From assembly GCA_023213395.1 (NCBI GenBank), contig CM041465.1:36711741-36775740 (forward strand): a stretch of 64,000 bases of DNA, read 5' to 3'. The translations under genes were made by a program, and so were the position numbers. Within the stretch, counting starts at the first letter, position 1. Each line of letters opens with the position of its first letter. This document shows positions 24,640 through 37,080 of this stretch, piece by piece. The DNA is from Cycas panzhihuaensis (lineage: Eukaryota > Cycadophyta). Below the pieces are notes generated by a model. That model was not told where the DNA came from. It saw only the letters and a program-made list of their open reading frames with translations, and ran no database searches.

Positions 24640-25900
24640 AAAGATAAGCTTCAATTTAACTAAATTAATTACCATGGATGAAGTGTGCCAGGTAATTTTT
24701 GAAATGCAACCTGACAAATCTTTAGGGTTAGATGGTCTTTAGGCTAACTTATTTTAAGCAATATGGTAGATCATTAAATTTAACCTACTCCAAATAATAA
24801 AAGAATCAAAGAGATGAGGGTGTATATGAGAGGCACTAAATTCAACCTTTTTAGCCCTAATTTTGAACGATAAGTGTGCATTTAACATGGATAGGTTTAG
24901 GCCTATCTCTTTATGTAACTTCCCATATAAAATTATCACTAGAGTTATGGCTAATAGGCTATAAAAAATTCTATCATCTTTGATTTTAGTTAAGCAAATT
25001 GGAGCAATGAAAGGAAGATAAAACATTGATTAAGTGATTATTGCTTAAGAGATTTTCCACTCATCTTATATTTCTAAAAGAAAGATGATGTTGGTTAAGC
25101 TTGATTATGTAAATGATTATGACCAACTTCATTAAGGATTCTTATTAAAGATCCTAGCTAAAATAGGGTTTGATGACTTATATATTAGTTGGATTTGGGA
25201 TTATATTATTCTCAGCTCTTGTTAATGGTTGTCCTACAAATTTCTTTAGTGCATCGAGGGGTATTAGATAGTGATGCACCCTATCATCTATACTATTTGT
25301 GATCATGGGAAAGGCCGTTAGTATAATATTATCTCAAGAGAGAATGAATAGATAATTATGCAGTGTTGTTATAATATCAAGTTTGGAATAAATCAACTAC
25401 ACTCAATTTATTAATGATGTGTTACTTTTTGGATATGCATCAGTGGGTGAGGTAAGTAAATTAAAAATTATTCTTGACTATTTTCACCTAGTATCTGGAG
25501 TTAAAATCAATTTAAAAAGTCCAAAGTCATAACTTTCAATTGCTCTAGTACCCTGTCTTCAAAGTTAAACCTAATTTTGGGGTTCTAATTACGTGAAAGT
25601 AAATAGTTTTTCACTTATCTTGGTGTTCCTATTGACCATAAGAAATAAAGAATAGCTCAATGGAAAGATGTTGTGGATTGTACTAGCCTTAGAATTAAGT
25701 ATTAAACTTCTAGATGGCTTTCCCTTACTGGTAGAGTTATTTTAGTAAAAATAGTATTAGGATTTATTCTAATTTATCTATTGCATACAAGCCATCCCTA
25801 TTGGGGTGATGGATATGTTGGAAAAGTAAGAAAGAGTTTTTTTATTGAAAGGTGCCTATGATACTATATGTAAGAAGTTCCATCTTGTCAAATTGGACAT
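24640..25900 (+). pseudogene. LINE2 reverse transcriptase
   Basis: Landmarks in order are 'FRPISLCNFPYKIITRV' (about 24897-24950), 'MMLVKLDYVNDYDQ' (about 25085-25130) and 'TQFINDVLLFGYA' (about 25400-25440). These correspond to FRPISLxN, KLDxxKAYD and the FADD box of non-LTR RT. The FADD box is changed to FIND, losing one catalytic Asp. Stops and frame breaks are frequent. Confidence 0.85.
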
Positions 25901-26499
25901 AATATATATACCTAAGGACCATGGAGGGGTTAGGATTAGGCCCGTGACATGGGTTCCTCTTTTATATATAGCCAAGATCATTTGGAGAATGTTGATATAG
26001 AGTGGCCTTTGTGAATAAGTATTTGGGTTGAATGTAGCAAACTATCACAAACCCAAATACAAAGTTATACAAGGTAGGATCTCCAATATAGATAAAGATT
26101 TATGATAATATGGGTTTCTTTAATATAAGAATACTGTGGAAAATTAATGATGGCAGTAACATTGATGTGCAGTTGGACCCAATTTAGGGGTCATGATCGA
26201 TCTCCTATAACACTTCAATTATAGGCCTTTAAATATGGTCTAGAATAAAAGGGATATATATGGTCAATAGATTCTTTAAAAAAGGGTAAGATGAGGAATC
26301 ACCATGGACTATAAAATGGGTAGAAGATTGGCCAAGAATTCCTTACTTCCTCCATCTAGAATATGAGCATCTCAAGTTGATGATTACACAATAAAGGATT
26401 AGAATCTAGGAAGGAGAAGATGAGTATATGTGGAGGCCTTATTCAGGTCTAAGAATATATATAATTAAGGATGTATATAGATTAATGCAGGTGGAGAAG

Positions 26500-26800
26500 A
26501 TTTTCTCAAGTCCTCTAAGAGCTATGTGTTGTAGACAGTTATGTGGTAACCTATTAATCCCTAAAATAGATTTTATTTTTTGGCTTGTAATGTATAAAGC
26601 TATTTTTACCTTAAAAATTTATACAAAAGAGGGATCATTAATCTATCCATATGTATACTATAAAAAAGTGATGTAGAGAGTACAGAGCATTTGTTCTTGA
26701 ATTTCTCTTTTACTCTTAAAGTATGGAGATGGTTATGGAAGCTTCTACATTACTCATCCCCTCAGATCAATGATAATAAGAACATAGTGTACCTTGATAT
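26500..26800 (+). pseudogene. LINE2 zf-RVT region
   Basis: 'IPKIDFIFWLVMYKAIFTL' matches the PKVKxFxWxxxxxxIxT start of the plant L1 zf-RVT domain. It is followed by a 'YTKEGSLIYPYVYY' equivalent of the Cys-bearing part, in which the Cys residues have been lost. Confidence 0.75.
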
Positions 26801-27099
26801 AATGTAGGTAGGTAAGTGCCCCTTTCAACTTAATGGTAAATCAATCATCTAGCAAATTTAGATTCTCATACCTCACATAGTTTACTAGTGTATTTGGTTA
26901 TCTTAAAATAAAGTTATTTTTCAAGGAAAATCATATTCAATACTTACCTATTGATTTTACATCATTAAGATATTAAGGTATATTACTAAAGCCCACAACC
27001 TAGTTGCTCCCTTTCTGATGGAGAAAGTAAGTTGATGGTTGAGCTATATATTAGTGTTGAGAATGTTGTACCTAGTGACCATAAGGTTGAGGATAAGCT

Positions 27100-27560
27100 A
27101 GCTTGGAGAAAAAATCATTACCATCTTTTCTTTAGGTCAAATCAAAGTGTGGGGTGTTATCAGAGATCCTAATGGGAACATGCTTACTAAGTATATTAAG
27201 GGATTAGGGATCACCTCTAATAACAAAGCAAAACTATTGACTTTAATCAGAGGTCTAGTGCTAGTATCAAAATCCAAAATCAAGAGGATAAAAGTTATAG
27301 GAGATTTTAAGTTGGTGATTAAGGTTGTGATGAACAATAGAGTACCAGGTAGTATCCACTTAAAGTCTCTCTTTTGTGAAGTCATGGGTATAACATAAAG
27401 ATTTTGGAGTACTGCCTTCTAATACATTTCATGCTGAACTAATAATTGTGTAAATGATTTGGCTAATAAGGGAGTGACTCTAATGATAGGCAAAGTTGAT
27501 TGTTAGAGTTTCATGATTCCTCATAACAAGCCTAAGTGGGATGGAGTGGCCTTTGTGAAT
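27100..27560 (+). pseudogene. LINE2 RNase H domain
   Basis: 'MWGVIRDPNGNMLTKYIK' then 'ITSNNKAKLLTLIRGLVL' and 'VIGDFKLVIKVV' match the GGVIRDxxG...TNNxAExxAL...GDSxLVI pattern of plant L1 RNase H. One catalytic acidic residue is missing (A-E changed to A-K). It continues to 'CVNDLANKGVT', the usual ADxLANxG ending. Confidence 0.85.
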
Positions 27561-29680
27561 TAAAACTAATTGATTAGTCTAGAAGGACTATGTAGATTCT
27601 TTTAGTAGCATGATTATGAGATATTTACTTCTTTGGATGGCCATGTTGGTTCTTTAGTATAATTGAGTGGAAGTCTCATTTGGCATGAAGGTGTATGATG
27701 GTAGTCTATTAACATATGTTGGTAGTCTAATAGTAAGTGATGGTGTCACTTGTTGTTGTTTGTAACTTCTCTTTCGATAGTGTGATTAACTTAGAGAGAT
27801 GGTCATTATGATGGTTTCTCTAAATGTTTGGATGTATTTCATATGGTTATTGTGGATTGGCGTCATTAAGTGCATTGATTATAATTATTAAGAGATGATA
27901 TTTTTATTTTAGCTACTTAGATCTAATGAGCATGTAATTTGTGGTGTTAGTGATCAATACACATAATTGATTAGTGAGTATGGATCAACTTGGCTTGACC
28001 AACCCATCTATGTCTAGTAGATTGACTAAGTTATATTTGACTTCTTTTATTCTCTACTCAGCATTGAGGCATGGGTTGGATAGTATGCTAATTTGGTTGA
28101 TAGTTATAAATGTTATTTTTAGCGATTTTCTACATGTTAAGATTGATGTCCTTGTGATGGATAACAATTGAAATATTAACATATTTCAACCAAAGTAGTA
28201 AGTGGATCTATTTGTTTGGTATGTTTAAAATGGTTAGTAAAGATAACTTTATTGTGTTAATGAAGGTTCATTTTTTGTTGATGCTCATGGCGATCATTTT
28301 CCCATATTGGTCATGATATGTTAATGCTTTGTTGGAAAGGCAATGATGGAAGTGACAATTTCTTTGTTATGAGTTGGGATTTTCTCTCTATCATCAGTAG
28401 GTCAATCCACTATTTTTATTGGCAAGGTCTGTATCACTTGGTGCTTAGGAGGATGGTTAGTTGGGTGGGCTTTCATTGGCTTATTTATGTTTGTAGGCCA
28501 AATGTAAGAATGTGGATTTGGGATTAAAATCCTCTAATCGTGTTGCCATGTTTTGTTGTCTCCTCTCTTATCATCAACATGATGATTCATGTGGATTGAC
28601 TAATCAGCTCTTAATTCAATAGATTAGTCATCATACATTGTGTTTTACATTAGTTAAAGGGTTGTTAGTGGCCTTTGGGAGCCTGTATATGGATAGATTT
28701 ATGATCATCAATTTCCTTTTTTTATCAATGTTTAATATTTATAAACCTTGTATTTTTTTTTTAAATGATAAGTGTGATTTAGAGTTTATGGTGGATCGAC
28801 ATTGTTGGTCAATTTACCTTTTTAGAATTTTGGATTGGAGTCTAGTCTAGTATGTTTAAGGCAATTCATAGCATCTAGACAGTGAGGTGGTCGACCCTCT
28901 ATTTGATTGGATATATATGTAGGTATTGAGCATAGGGCTATGGTAGGATAGGGTTCGCATGGGGAAAGTGAGGGCCTATTCTCCGTTCACAAGGTTATGA
29001 TAATAACAGTGGAGTTTTGGTCTTGATGGTCACTACTTCTATAAGGTTTTAATGGTGGTGAGAGATTTTAGTATTGGTTGTCTAGCATGACATTGTCTAG
29101 GAGGCATGGGTATGAATATACAACATCTGGAATGTCCTATTGGTGGCATGGATGGATGTATATCACTACTAGTAAGGCTGTGCATAATGAGTCAAAGCTT
29201 GAGGCATAATTAGTGGTGGTATTTGGCATGCAAGTTGCATTATGGTGTAGTGTTAGAATGCCTAGCAGCCATGGCTTTATGTCTTCTCTAACCAAGTAGT
29301 TTTTGGTGGTGCTAACGTGGTATGTGGGTTTTATGTTTGGGGGGTGTGCTTTTTCATGATATTAATGGTGGTATTGTATAGTTTATCATCACTTAAGTGT
29401 GTTTGAAAGAATATACAACTTTGTTACAATTATAGTATAGGACCTAATGTTATGAGCAGTTAAGAGATTAATTGTTTGGTGACTATATACATCTTTAATA
29501 ACTTTGGATAACTTTATTCTTTTAGAGGAGGTTGAGAAAGTTCTTATTAGTTCCTCTGAAGTGGGTGAGGCCAGGTACAAGTCTTAGGTAATTTTGGCAT
29601 AATAGTTCCCGCTATCCCATGGCATCTTACGTAAAATGGCAACCACACTTTACGAGGATTTTACTTATAAGAAAAAAAAA
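27561..29680 (+). other. GT-rich 3' region of LINE2 with short A tail
   Basis: About 2.1 kb follows RNase H without a coding frame, rich in TGGTGG, TTGTGG and TATGG words on the plus strand. It ends TTATAAG plus nine A. I read it as an unusually long 3' UTR, but a separate degraded repeat cannot be excluded. Confidence 0.45.
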
Positions 29681-29779
29681 GGCTATTAGGTGGTCCCTTT
29701 GTTAAATATAAATAAATAAATAAAATATAAATATTACATAAATTATAAATTTAAAATACATATAATATAGATATATAAG

Positions 29780-29781
<2 letters not shown>

Positions 29782-29822
<41 letters not shown>
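29782..29822. repeat. (AT)n microsatellite
   Basis: About 20 dinucleotide units lie in the AT-rich gap between the facing 3' ends of LINE2 and LINE1. Confidence 0.95.
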
Positions 29823-29825
<3 letters not shown>

Positions 29826-30249
29826 GAAAGAATTATATTTAAATATAATAAAAATAAACAATAGAGATATAAGAAAAACACTCCTTCAAAAGGAGAATAG
29901 GAGAATAAAGGATGAATCTTTAGGACTATATTAGATCATACATTTTTCTATTTTCCATTTTTTTCGTATATTCTTGAAATGTATATTTTCCTTCTCATTC
30001 CATCCTGTTGGTAAAAGCTTAAGTTGCAGCTCAATAGAAACAAAGAGGGCATCAACCATTCTTAAAACTATTTCTAGTCAATAATAATCCTAATTACCCT
30101 TAGAATATGAATCTCCTATGGCTCTTCCTCTATTATTGTAGTGTCCTTTTCTAAAGCTTGGAAAAATGGTTCCTTTGATTTCTAAGTTGGTGATCTCTTC
30201 TAAGTTTATGTTTAACTTATTTTCTCCTAAGTGGCTTTCTGCTTATATA

Positions 30250-30660
30250 TTTGGTGTAAGGTTTACTACCTCAATTTCCTCTCTTCTAACATGCATGAAG
30301 TTTAATTTCCTAAAATACCAACCCAAGATAATTATTTCCTCTAGGATTGAGGTGATTCTCTATCTTTAGTTTTTAACTTTAATCCTCAGTATTTGGAGCA
30401 TATCAATTGCAAGCTTAGAGTCGCCTTCCAAACAAACTCTTTCTGCCCTAAAAATCTTTATATCCTTCAAAATAACTAATGTTGTCATAGTTTTAACTAT
30501 AAAGTTTATGGTCTCTCTGATGTTTAGAGAAAAAATATGCTTGTCTTTTCCAACATGGTCTTTGATTATACCCTCGTGCTTGCCCTACCTAAGTTACCCT
30601 TAGATGCAACATTGAAGTTTGCTTTGAATACATATTCCTAAGGAGGCTCCCAATGACTCT
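30250..30660 (-). pseudogene. LINE1 RNase H domain
   Basis: The minus-strand frames show 'ANFNVASKGNLGRAS', equal to the NFDGAxxGNPGxA opening, and later 'VCLEGDSKLAIDML', the GDSxLxI block. The first catalytic Asp is replaced by Asn. Confidence 0.75.
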
Positions 30661-31031
30661 AACTTCTCTCCAATATACTTTCCAAATATTGATAAAATTT
30701 TATTTTTTTTCTACTCTTATTAGCTTTATTTTTATTTCTTCCTCCCTAGACCAAGATACATCTTCTTTCTCTCGTGCTTTAGCTTTAATAGTCTTAACTA
30801 TATTCCTAATGATTTTTGAATGATGTAAATTATCTCCAAGGCCAAGTTCCTAAAGGTTCGTTCATTCTACTTCTTTTGTAAATTCTACATTAAGAATCCA
30901 AGGACTAGGTCGCATCCTCTCTTAAGGGTCCATAATCCCTCTTTATTATTCCTTCATCCTTCTAGAAATTCTTAAATCTTGTTTCCTCTCTTAATTAGGA
31001 ATATAAAGATGAGTTCCATATGATTCTAATA

Positions 31032-31300
31032 TTATTTTCTAACTCTGCAATTTAAAAGGAGATGATTAATGTCTTCTTCTAAATTTGCATAGACTACACA
31101 TAATGAAGGTCTCATCATTCCTCTCTTTCTTAAATTTTCCCACATTAGGATAATATTATAAGAGACTAGCCATAATAAGGCAAATACTTTAGGCCATAGG
31201 TCCCAAATTCTAAATTTTCTTCCATAACCCCTCTTTTGCAACATAAAAATTATACTCCTCTCTTCTATAACATAAAAATTGTAAGCTTGTTTGATTGAGA
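31032..31300 (-). pseudogene. LINE1 zf-RVT region
   Basis: The 70-residue open piece has 'WPKVFALLWLVSYNIIL' and 'PSLCVVYANLEEDINHLLL', matching the plant L1 zf-RVT layout PKVxxFxWxxxxxxIxT...PxxCxxCxxxxExxxHLxxxC. The first Cys is kept and the second is Tyr. Confidence 0.85.
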
Positions 31301-31899
31301 AGTTACCTTCTTAATTTGAGCCACATCTAAGAATATATAATCTAGATCTAGTAAGGACTCTTTTTAGGAGAATGTCCTAAAGTCTCTCTTTCTCCTCCTT
31401 AGGTAATTCTTGCAACTAATTATTTAGCATTATCCGTAATCTGTTAATAGTATTCACTACATCATCATTTGCTAGTTTCAACTATCAAATAGTCTTTAAC
31501 TTTAATCCATCCCACTCTCCAAAAAACCTCTTTAGCATTGGCCAAGATAGGTTAGCTTATGAGAGGCTCAAATTCATGCCATAAGTCTTCCTAAAATAAG
31601 GCTTTCTCCTCATTCCTAATCTCCCAAAAGCTATTAGTCTGTAGAACATCTATGCTTTGAATAACCCCATTCCAGATAATTGGTCTTCATGGGGGATCAA
31701 GAAGTCTAATTATATCTTCTCAATCCAAAAGGATAGTATACTTTTCCTTCTATATTTGAGCCTGTAACACTGATTTCTCTTTTAACCATCTCCATAGTAA
31801 TTTGCCATTAAGGGCCTTATTAAAGGCCTTTAGGAATTTGATATTAAGCCCCCCTCCAGTCTTTACAAGTACATACCTTCTTCCATGACATCATATGCC

Positions 31900-32604
31900 A
31901 TTTCTTTTCTAATTGTAAACCGTCCTATAAAAAATTTCTTTTGAAGGTTTTTAATATCCTTAGTTATCCTAAAAGGAGTAGCCAAAGTTAAGAATGTGTA
32001 AATAGGTGTGGCTTAAAGGATCAATCTAATGAACGCTATTCTACCTACAAGAGTAAGATGTTGGAAGTTACATTTTTCTAATTTAGAGTTAATGTTACTA
32101 ATAATCTCCTCTTAAGCATTATTTCTGTAGAGGTTTTCTATAAGAAGTATACCCAGGTATTTATCTTAAAGAGCAACTATAGGAAATTTTATAAACTTAT
32201 TGATGTTCTTATATATTTAGAGATGTGTATTAATAAAGAAGAATTTTAATTTTTTCTCATTAATCATTTTGCCAAAGGCTTGAAGAAAGGTGTTAACAAC
32301 ACTTTTCAAGGCTTTAGCTTCTACTATTAAAGTTGTTCCCATTAGTAAGGTGTTATCAACAAACTATAAGTAAGAAACTGACTCTAAATTTTATGTAAGT
32401 TTAATCCATTTAATTTGATTCTTTTGTGCCACCTTAGTAATTAGTCTTCACAAAAGCTCCACCATGAGGATGAAGAGGTAGGGATATAAAGGGTCTCCTT
32501 GTCTTATCTCGCTAAAAAGCATAAATGGTTAGTTATGAGCATTATTAACTAGGACCCAAAAGGAGATTGAAGAAATATAGTTATGAACCTAATCTAACCA
32601 TCTC
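31900..32604 (-). pseudogene. LINE1 reverse transcriptase, second half
   Basis: It begins at the copia breakpoint with a frame containing 'SISFWVLVNN' and then 'IRQGDPLYPYLFILM' (RQGDPLSPxLF motif). The catalytic box follows as 'FVDNTLLMG' (FADD changed to FVDN). The order and spacing fit non-LTR RT domains 4-7. Confidence 0.85.
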
Positions 32605-32609
32605 TTATC
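32605..32609. repeat. Target-site duplication TTATC of copia element
   Basis: The same five bases follow the other LTR at 39470-39474, a perfect pair. Confidence 0.9.
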
Positions 32610-32945
32610 TGATGGAATTAGGGGACATAGGAAATAGAGAGAATGTATAAGAGGGTTAAGCATCAACCTAATAGAGCGGTGCTATTGATGAATACCAAGG
32701 TCTTCAAACCCCATGAATAAATAGATAGGATATAAGTGAGATGTAGCATACAACTCAATGTTCACCATTGACTAACGTTGATAAATGTCAGAAAGGATGT
32801 CGCCAATATCTGATAGGGTGTGGTTGAGTGTGGCTAGGGTCTAAGATAGAGCTACCATGATATCTTTACCAATATTTAAGTTATTATCCTAATATGGGCA
32901 ATTAACCGAGGGTGTATATGAGCCCTGATGGGCATTATTCCAATA
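32610..32945 (-). repeat. 3' LTR of copia element (336 bp)
   Basis: It aligns along its length with 39147-39469. The minus-strand start is TATTGG, with the first TG altered. The polypurine tract AGAGGAGAAA abuts it at 32946-32955. Confidence 0.9.
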
Positions 32946-32959
32946 TTTCTCCTCTATAA

Positions 32960-33429
32960 TACCCATTTAGGGAGACTTTAAGTTTATCTATGAAATTGAT
33001 AAATTTTATCTTACTAAGTACCTTTGTAAATATATCTACCACTTATTCTTTTATGTTACAATAAATTAGTTCAAGCTTACATTGTTATACCAATTCTTTA
33101 ATGAAGTGATACTTCATTTCAATATGCTTTATCCTACCATGAAACACTGGATTTTGAGTCATCTGAATTGTGTGTTAGTTATCAAAAAGTGGTTGAGTGG
33201 GACCAACCTATTTTTCCTATAAATCATATAGTAATCTTCTAAGTCAAACTATTATACATGCTCCTACTATAACTACTTTATACTCTACTTCTGTAGTAGA
33301 TAGAGATATTATAGTATGTTTCTTTGAACTCCATGTAACTACAACTGAACCCAAATTGAATGTATAACTAGAGGTAGATTTCTTGTCATCTACATAACTT
33401 ATTTGGCCTGAGTTTATATATCCAACCAA
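32960..33429 (-). pseudogene. Copia RNase H
   Basis: 'YVDDKKSTSSYTFNLGS' and 'VTWSSKKHTIISLSTTEVE' match DxxDRKSTSGYxFxLGxxxxSWxSKKQxxVxLSTTEAE. Downstream the frame reaches the equivalents of KYHFIRE and ADIFTK and ends 'GYYRGE' next to the polypurine tract, the normal end of copia pol. Confidence 0.9.
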
Positions 33430-33649
33430 TTTATAGTCCCCTAATGACTAGTAATTTAATCCATATCTAACTGTACCTTTTTGATACCTAAAAATTCTCT
33501 TGGATGCTTGCCAATATTTTACCCTACACTTATGCATGAATCTAGAAACCACATTGACTATATATGTGATATCTAGTTGAGTTGAAGTTTAGTAAATTAG
33601 GCTTCTAATTAATTACCTATAGAGTGTAGAATTAACTGATTCTTCAAAC

Positions 33650-34460
33650 TTGGATAACTTCATCATAACTTCTTTTGGAGTTGTAAGTGGCTTATAACTA
33701 CTCATGTTAAACTTGTGTAATAAGTACAATGCACATTTCCTTTAATAGACAAATATCCCATTTTCATCTTACCAACTTCTATGCCTAAGAAGTAATGTAT
33801 TAGTCCCAAGTTTGATAACTTAAATTCCTTGCACATATCCTTTTAAAATTTTTGGGATAAATGAACATTATTCTTAATATATACTAGGTCATCAACATAT
33901 AAATCCATAATAAGTATGGATCTTCCTTCTATCTTAATATATAAATTAGGATTAGATTGACTTCTTTGGAATCCCTTATCCTTAAAATATTTATCGATCA
34001 TAGAGGACCATGCTCTAATTACTTGTTGAAGTCCATACAAGGTCTTTTTAAGTTTATAGAGCTTGTTTTCTTTATCTTTCACTTCAAAACTTTTTGTTGT
34101 TAGACATATATCTCTTCATCCATATAACCATTTAAGAAAGTACTTTTTACATCTATTTGGTGAACTATCCAACCTTGTTGCATAGCTAAAACCATTATTA
34201 ATATAATTATTTATAGCCTTGCAATTGGTACAAATATTTCATTATAATCTATGCCCTCAATTTAAGTATATGCCTTAGTAACTAACCTTACCTTATACTT
34301 GTCAAATGTTTCATTTGATTTATATTTGGTTTTATAGACCCATTTAGTTCCAATAGTATTTTTATTTAGTGGTAGATCCACTAACTCCTATGTCTTATTT
34401 TTTACTAAGGCATTATACTCCTCTTTCATTGCTTGCTTCCATTCATCTTGAGTATTAACC
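33650..34460 (-). pseudogene. Copia reverse transcriptase
   Basis: Landmarks are 'WKQAMKEEYNALVKNKT', 'NTIGTKWVYKTKYKS', 'YKLKKTLYGLQQVIRAW' and 'LIMDLYVDDLVYIKNN'. These match the copia RT opening, the KLxKALYGLKQAPRxW block and the YVDD catalytic box, which is kept. Stops elsewhere kill the frame. Confidence 0.9.
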
Positions 34461-34599
34461 TCTTCAAAGTTATGAAGCTCATTAGACTCCATAACATGAG
34501 TCATCAATGCAAAATTCACCCCTTAAGATCTTGTAGTCCTTCTCTCAAAGTTGGTGTCCAAAATATTTAAAAGGTTATGTGCCCTTTGTACCCACATAA

Positions 34600-35420
34600 G
34601 TACCCTTTGATTTGAAGTAGAGGGGCCTACTTCATCTATATTAGGTACATTTATACCCTTAGAATTTGATTCCACTTTAACCATGATATTTTTCTCTTTA
34701 TCTTTCTCAATTATTTCTTCTTAATAGAATTCATCTTTTTTAAAGATGACATCCTTGCTTATAATCATCTTTTTATCTTTTAGATCATAAAATTTATAGG
34801 ATCTAAAAAAGTCACTATATCCTATAAAGATACATTTGATGCTCTTATCATCCAACTTAGTTATTCGCTAATATAGAATATGTGCATAAGCTATGCACTA
34901 AAAAATCCTTAAGTATTTAATACTTTGATTATATCCTATCCAAGCTTTTTCTGGTATAACCCACTTAACTGCCTTGGTGGTACACTTCTACCAAAAACTC
35001 ATTTCCTAAATATATATCTTTAAGCATACTCCTTGTTATTTCCATAATTATTCTGTTCTTTCTTTTAGTAACCCATTTTGCTATGGGATATAAGGATTAG
35101 TGAGTTGTTTTCTTATGCCACAATTATTGTAATAAGCCTTGAACTCATTTGAAATGAATTCTCCTCTATTATTTGATCTTAGGATTAGAATTCTAAGTTC
35201 ACTTTGCCTCTTCACCAAAGTTTTGAAGTCCATAAAGCATTATAGAGTATCTGATTTGAATTTGATGAAGTAGACCCATGTCATCCTTATAAAGTCATCA
35301 ATAAAAGTCATAAAGTACTTAGCACTTCCAAGTGAGGGCACATCCATTAGACTATATAGATCTATATACATTAATTAAAGGGACCCATTGACCCTATAAC
35401 TTTCATTAGGAAAATCTTCC
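34600..35420 (-). pseudogene. Copia integrase
   Basis: 'AKYFMTFIDDFIRMTWVYF' and 'NNRGEFISNEFKAYY' give the first two acidic positions of the DDE core (FIDDxSRxxWVYF and SDNGGEF). An equivalent of 'QNGLLKERTE' holds the Glu. Stops and frameshifts occur throughout. Confidence 0.85.
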
Positions 35421-35425
35421 TTATA

Positions 35426-35641
35426 TTATTTTCTAAGTATGTATTCTTCACAAAGTTCTTTACTAGGTTCAATGGTAGGAAATCTAATTGCCATATCCAT
35501 TCTTTTCATTAAGACCAAACTATTGTAATTTACATGGTCAAGTCTTTTATACCGTATTTGATTGTCCACATTTGTTGATACCTTTAAGGCATAATAATCT
35601 ATTAGGGGTATGCATACTTTTAATAACCTGTCATTACCCAT
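35426..35641 (-). pseudogene. Copia GAG-pre-integrase zinc-binding domain
   Basis: The 71-residue open piece contains 'RYKRLDHVNYNSLVLM', the WHxRLGHxNxxxLxxL signature, with several residues changed. It is followed by a Cys near 'LCEEYILRK' where CxxC is expected. It precedes integrase as usual. Confidence 0.85.
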
Positions 35642-35779
35642 TTGTCCTTTGGCTATAACTACCTTGTTCCTTAATTTATCCTTGATAGTACATTCCCTAT
35701 TATCAAAGACCGCTTTATATTTTTATCCCATCATTTGATCCACTAAAAGTAAGTTCTTCTTAAGTGTTAGAACATGTAA

Positions 35780-36000
35780 TACATCATTTATGCTCTAGTT
35801 TCTCCAAGATTAGTTATTATAGAGATATTTCCTTTTTAATAGCTGCTTAAGTGGCTTTATCCCCAAACATAATTTTACTTTTCTTAGAGTTATCCAACTC
35901 TTTAAACCACTCTTCCTTATGTGTCATATATGTAAAACACCTTGAATCGATATACTAGTTATCTTATTTCTCATTGGCAATAAAGCTTGAAAGAAATAAT
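35780..36000 (-). pseudogene. Copia protease
   Basis: 'YIDSRCFTYMTHKEEWF' matches the copia protease start WxxDSGCSxHMTxxxxxF. The Gly of the D-S-G active site is now Arg. 'KIMFGD' follows at the expected distance. Confidence 0.8.
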
Positions 36001-36099
36001 CCATCATTTTGCATTTCCTCCATAATTGTGTTAGTTGTTCCTCTTTGTTAATTCAACCTTTTTATAAAATAATTTTCTTCTAAGTAACTATTCTTATAA

Positions 36100-37080
36100 T
36101 AGTAGGAATATTAAAGGGTTCCTCTACCCCTTAGGCGTCTACCTCTTTGTCCTTGGTTTCTCCCTGTAGGACTTTGACCTCTTCCTCTTCCTTGAGGTCT
36201 ATAGTTTTGGCCTTGACCTTGGCCTTGGATAATATTTTTAATCTTGGTGTTGATTTTACCCTTGATAAAATTGATTTGGGCCTTATCCTTGATAGTTACT
36301 TTGACCTTTTTGCTTGAAAACCTTGATAATAACTTTGGAAGCCTTGACTTTATTCCTTAAACTAGTTTCTTGGTTGGCCTCTACCTCTAGGGGATTGACC
36401 TCTTTCCCTAGAACTTTATCCTTGGTAATTAGGTCAAATTTTTATCTTAGTGATAAAGGGATGCTTAAGGGAGTCACTTCTCCCTTTCTTCTCTTCAACT
36501 GCTAGAAATATAGCACTTAGTTGATCTATTTTGAGGGTGCTAAGATCTTTAGAAACTTCTATACTAATGGTTGTCATTTTAAAATGCTTGTTATCACTTA
36601 CACACCTTAAAATTTCTTCAACTACTCTTTATTCACTAATTATCTCACCTAAGGATCTCATTTGGTTAATTAATCCTTGGACCTTAGTAATAAAATCATT
36701 AACTTCTTCATAGGTTATCATCCTTAGATTTTTAAATCTGCTTCTTAAAGTTTAAAATTTTGATGATGTTGCTCCTTTGTATGTCGTCTTGAGTGTGTGC
36801 CAAGCCTCCTTTGATGTCGTAGCTTCACTAACCAATGAGAAGATATGGTCCTCCAATTCATAAAATATAAGTGCAAGTGCCTCATTATCTTTATTTATTC
36901 TCCTTAAAGTACTTCTTCTCATCCTCCTTGGCATCTTCATTAAGAAATCTATAACTTGTATCAATAAGTTCCTACATATCTTTGGCAATAAAGATTAGCT
37001 TCATTTTCCTACTTCAATTAAGAAAATTTATGTAATTAAATTTAGGCACCATCACATTTCCAATATTCAATTCCATGGTA
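36100..37080 (-). pseudogene. Copia gag
   Basis: The frame starts near 37075 and passes through an open piece at 36752-36988 with 'LEDHIFSLVSEATTSKEAW' (UBN2-type gag, KEAWxxL). It ends in an Arg/Gly-rich stretch at about 36130-36240 with RGRGRGQ repeats that may bind RNA. I could not find a clean CCHC knuckle. Confidence 0.75.

Larger units (their letters stand above)
22844..29680 (+). mobile_element. LINE2: 5'-truncated L1-type retrotransposon
   Basis: The order of domains is the ORF1 tail, APE-type endonuclease, RT, zf-RVT zinc region and RNase H, then a long GT-rich tail ending in nine A (29672-29680). The reading frame is broken by many stops, several at positions where the L1 consensus has Gln or Trp (for example about 23446 and 24740). 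The 5' end abuts the end of the tandem repeat, with most of ORF1 missing. No convincing target duplication was found. It is the same broad clade as LINE1. Confidence 0.8.
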
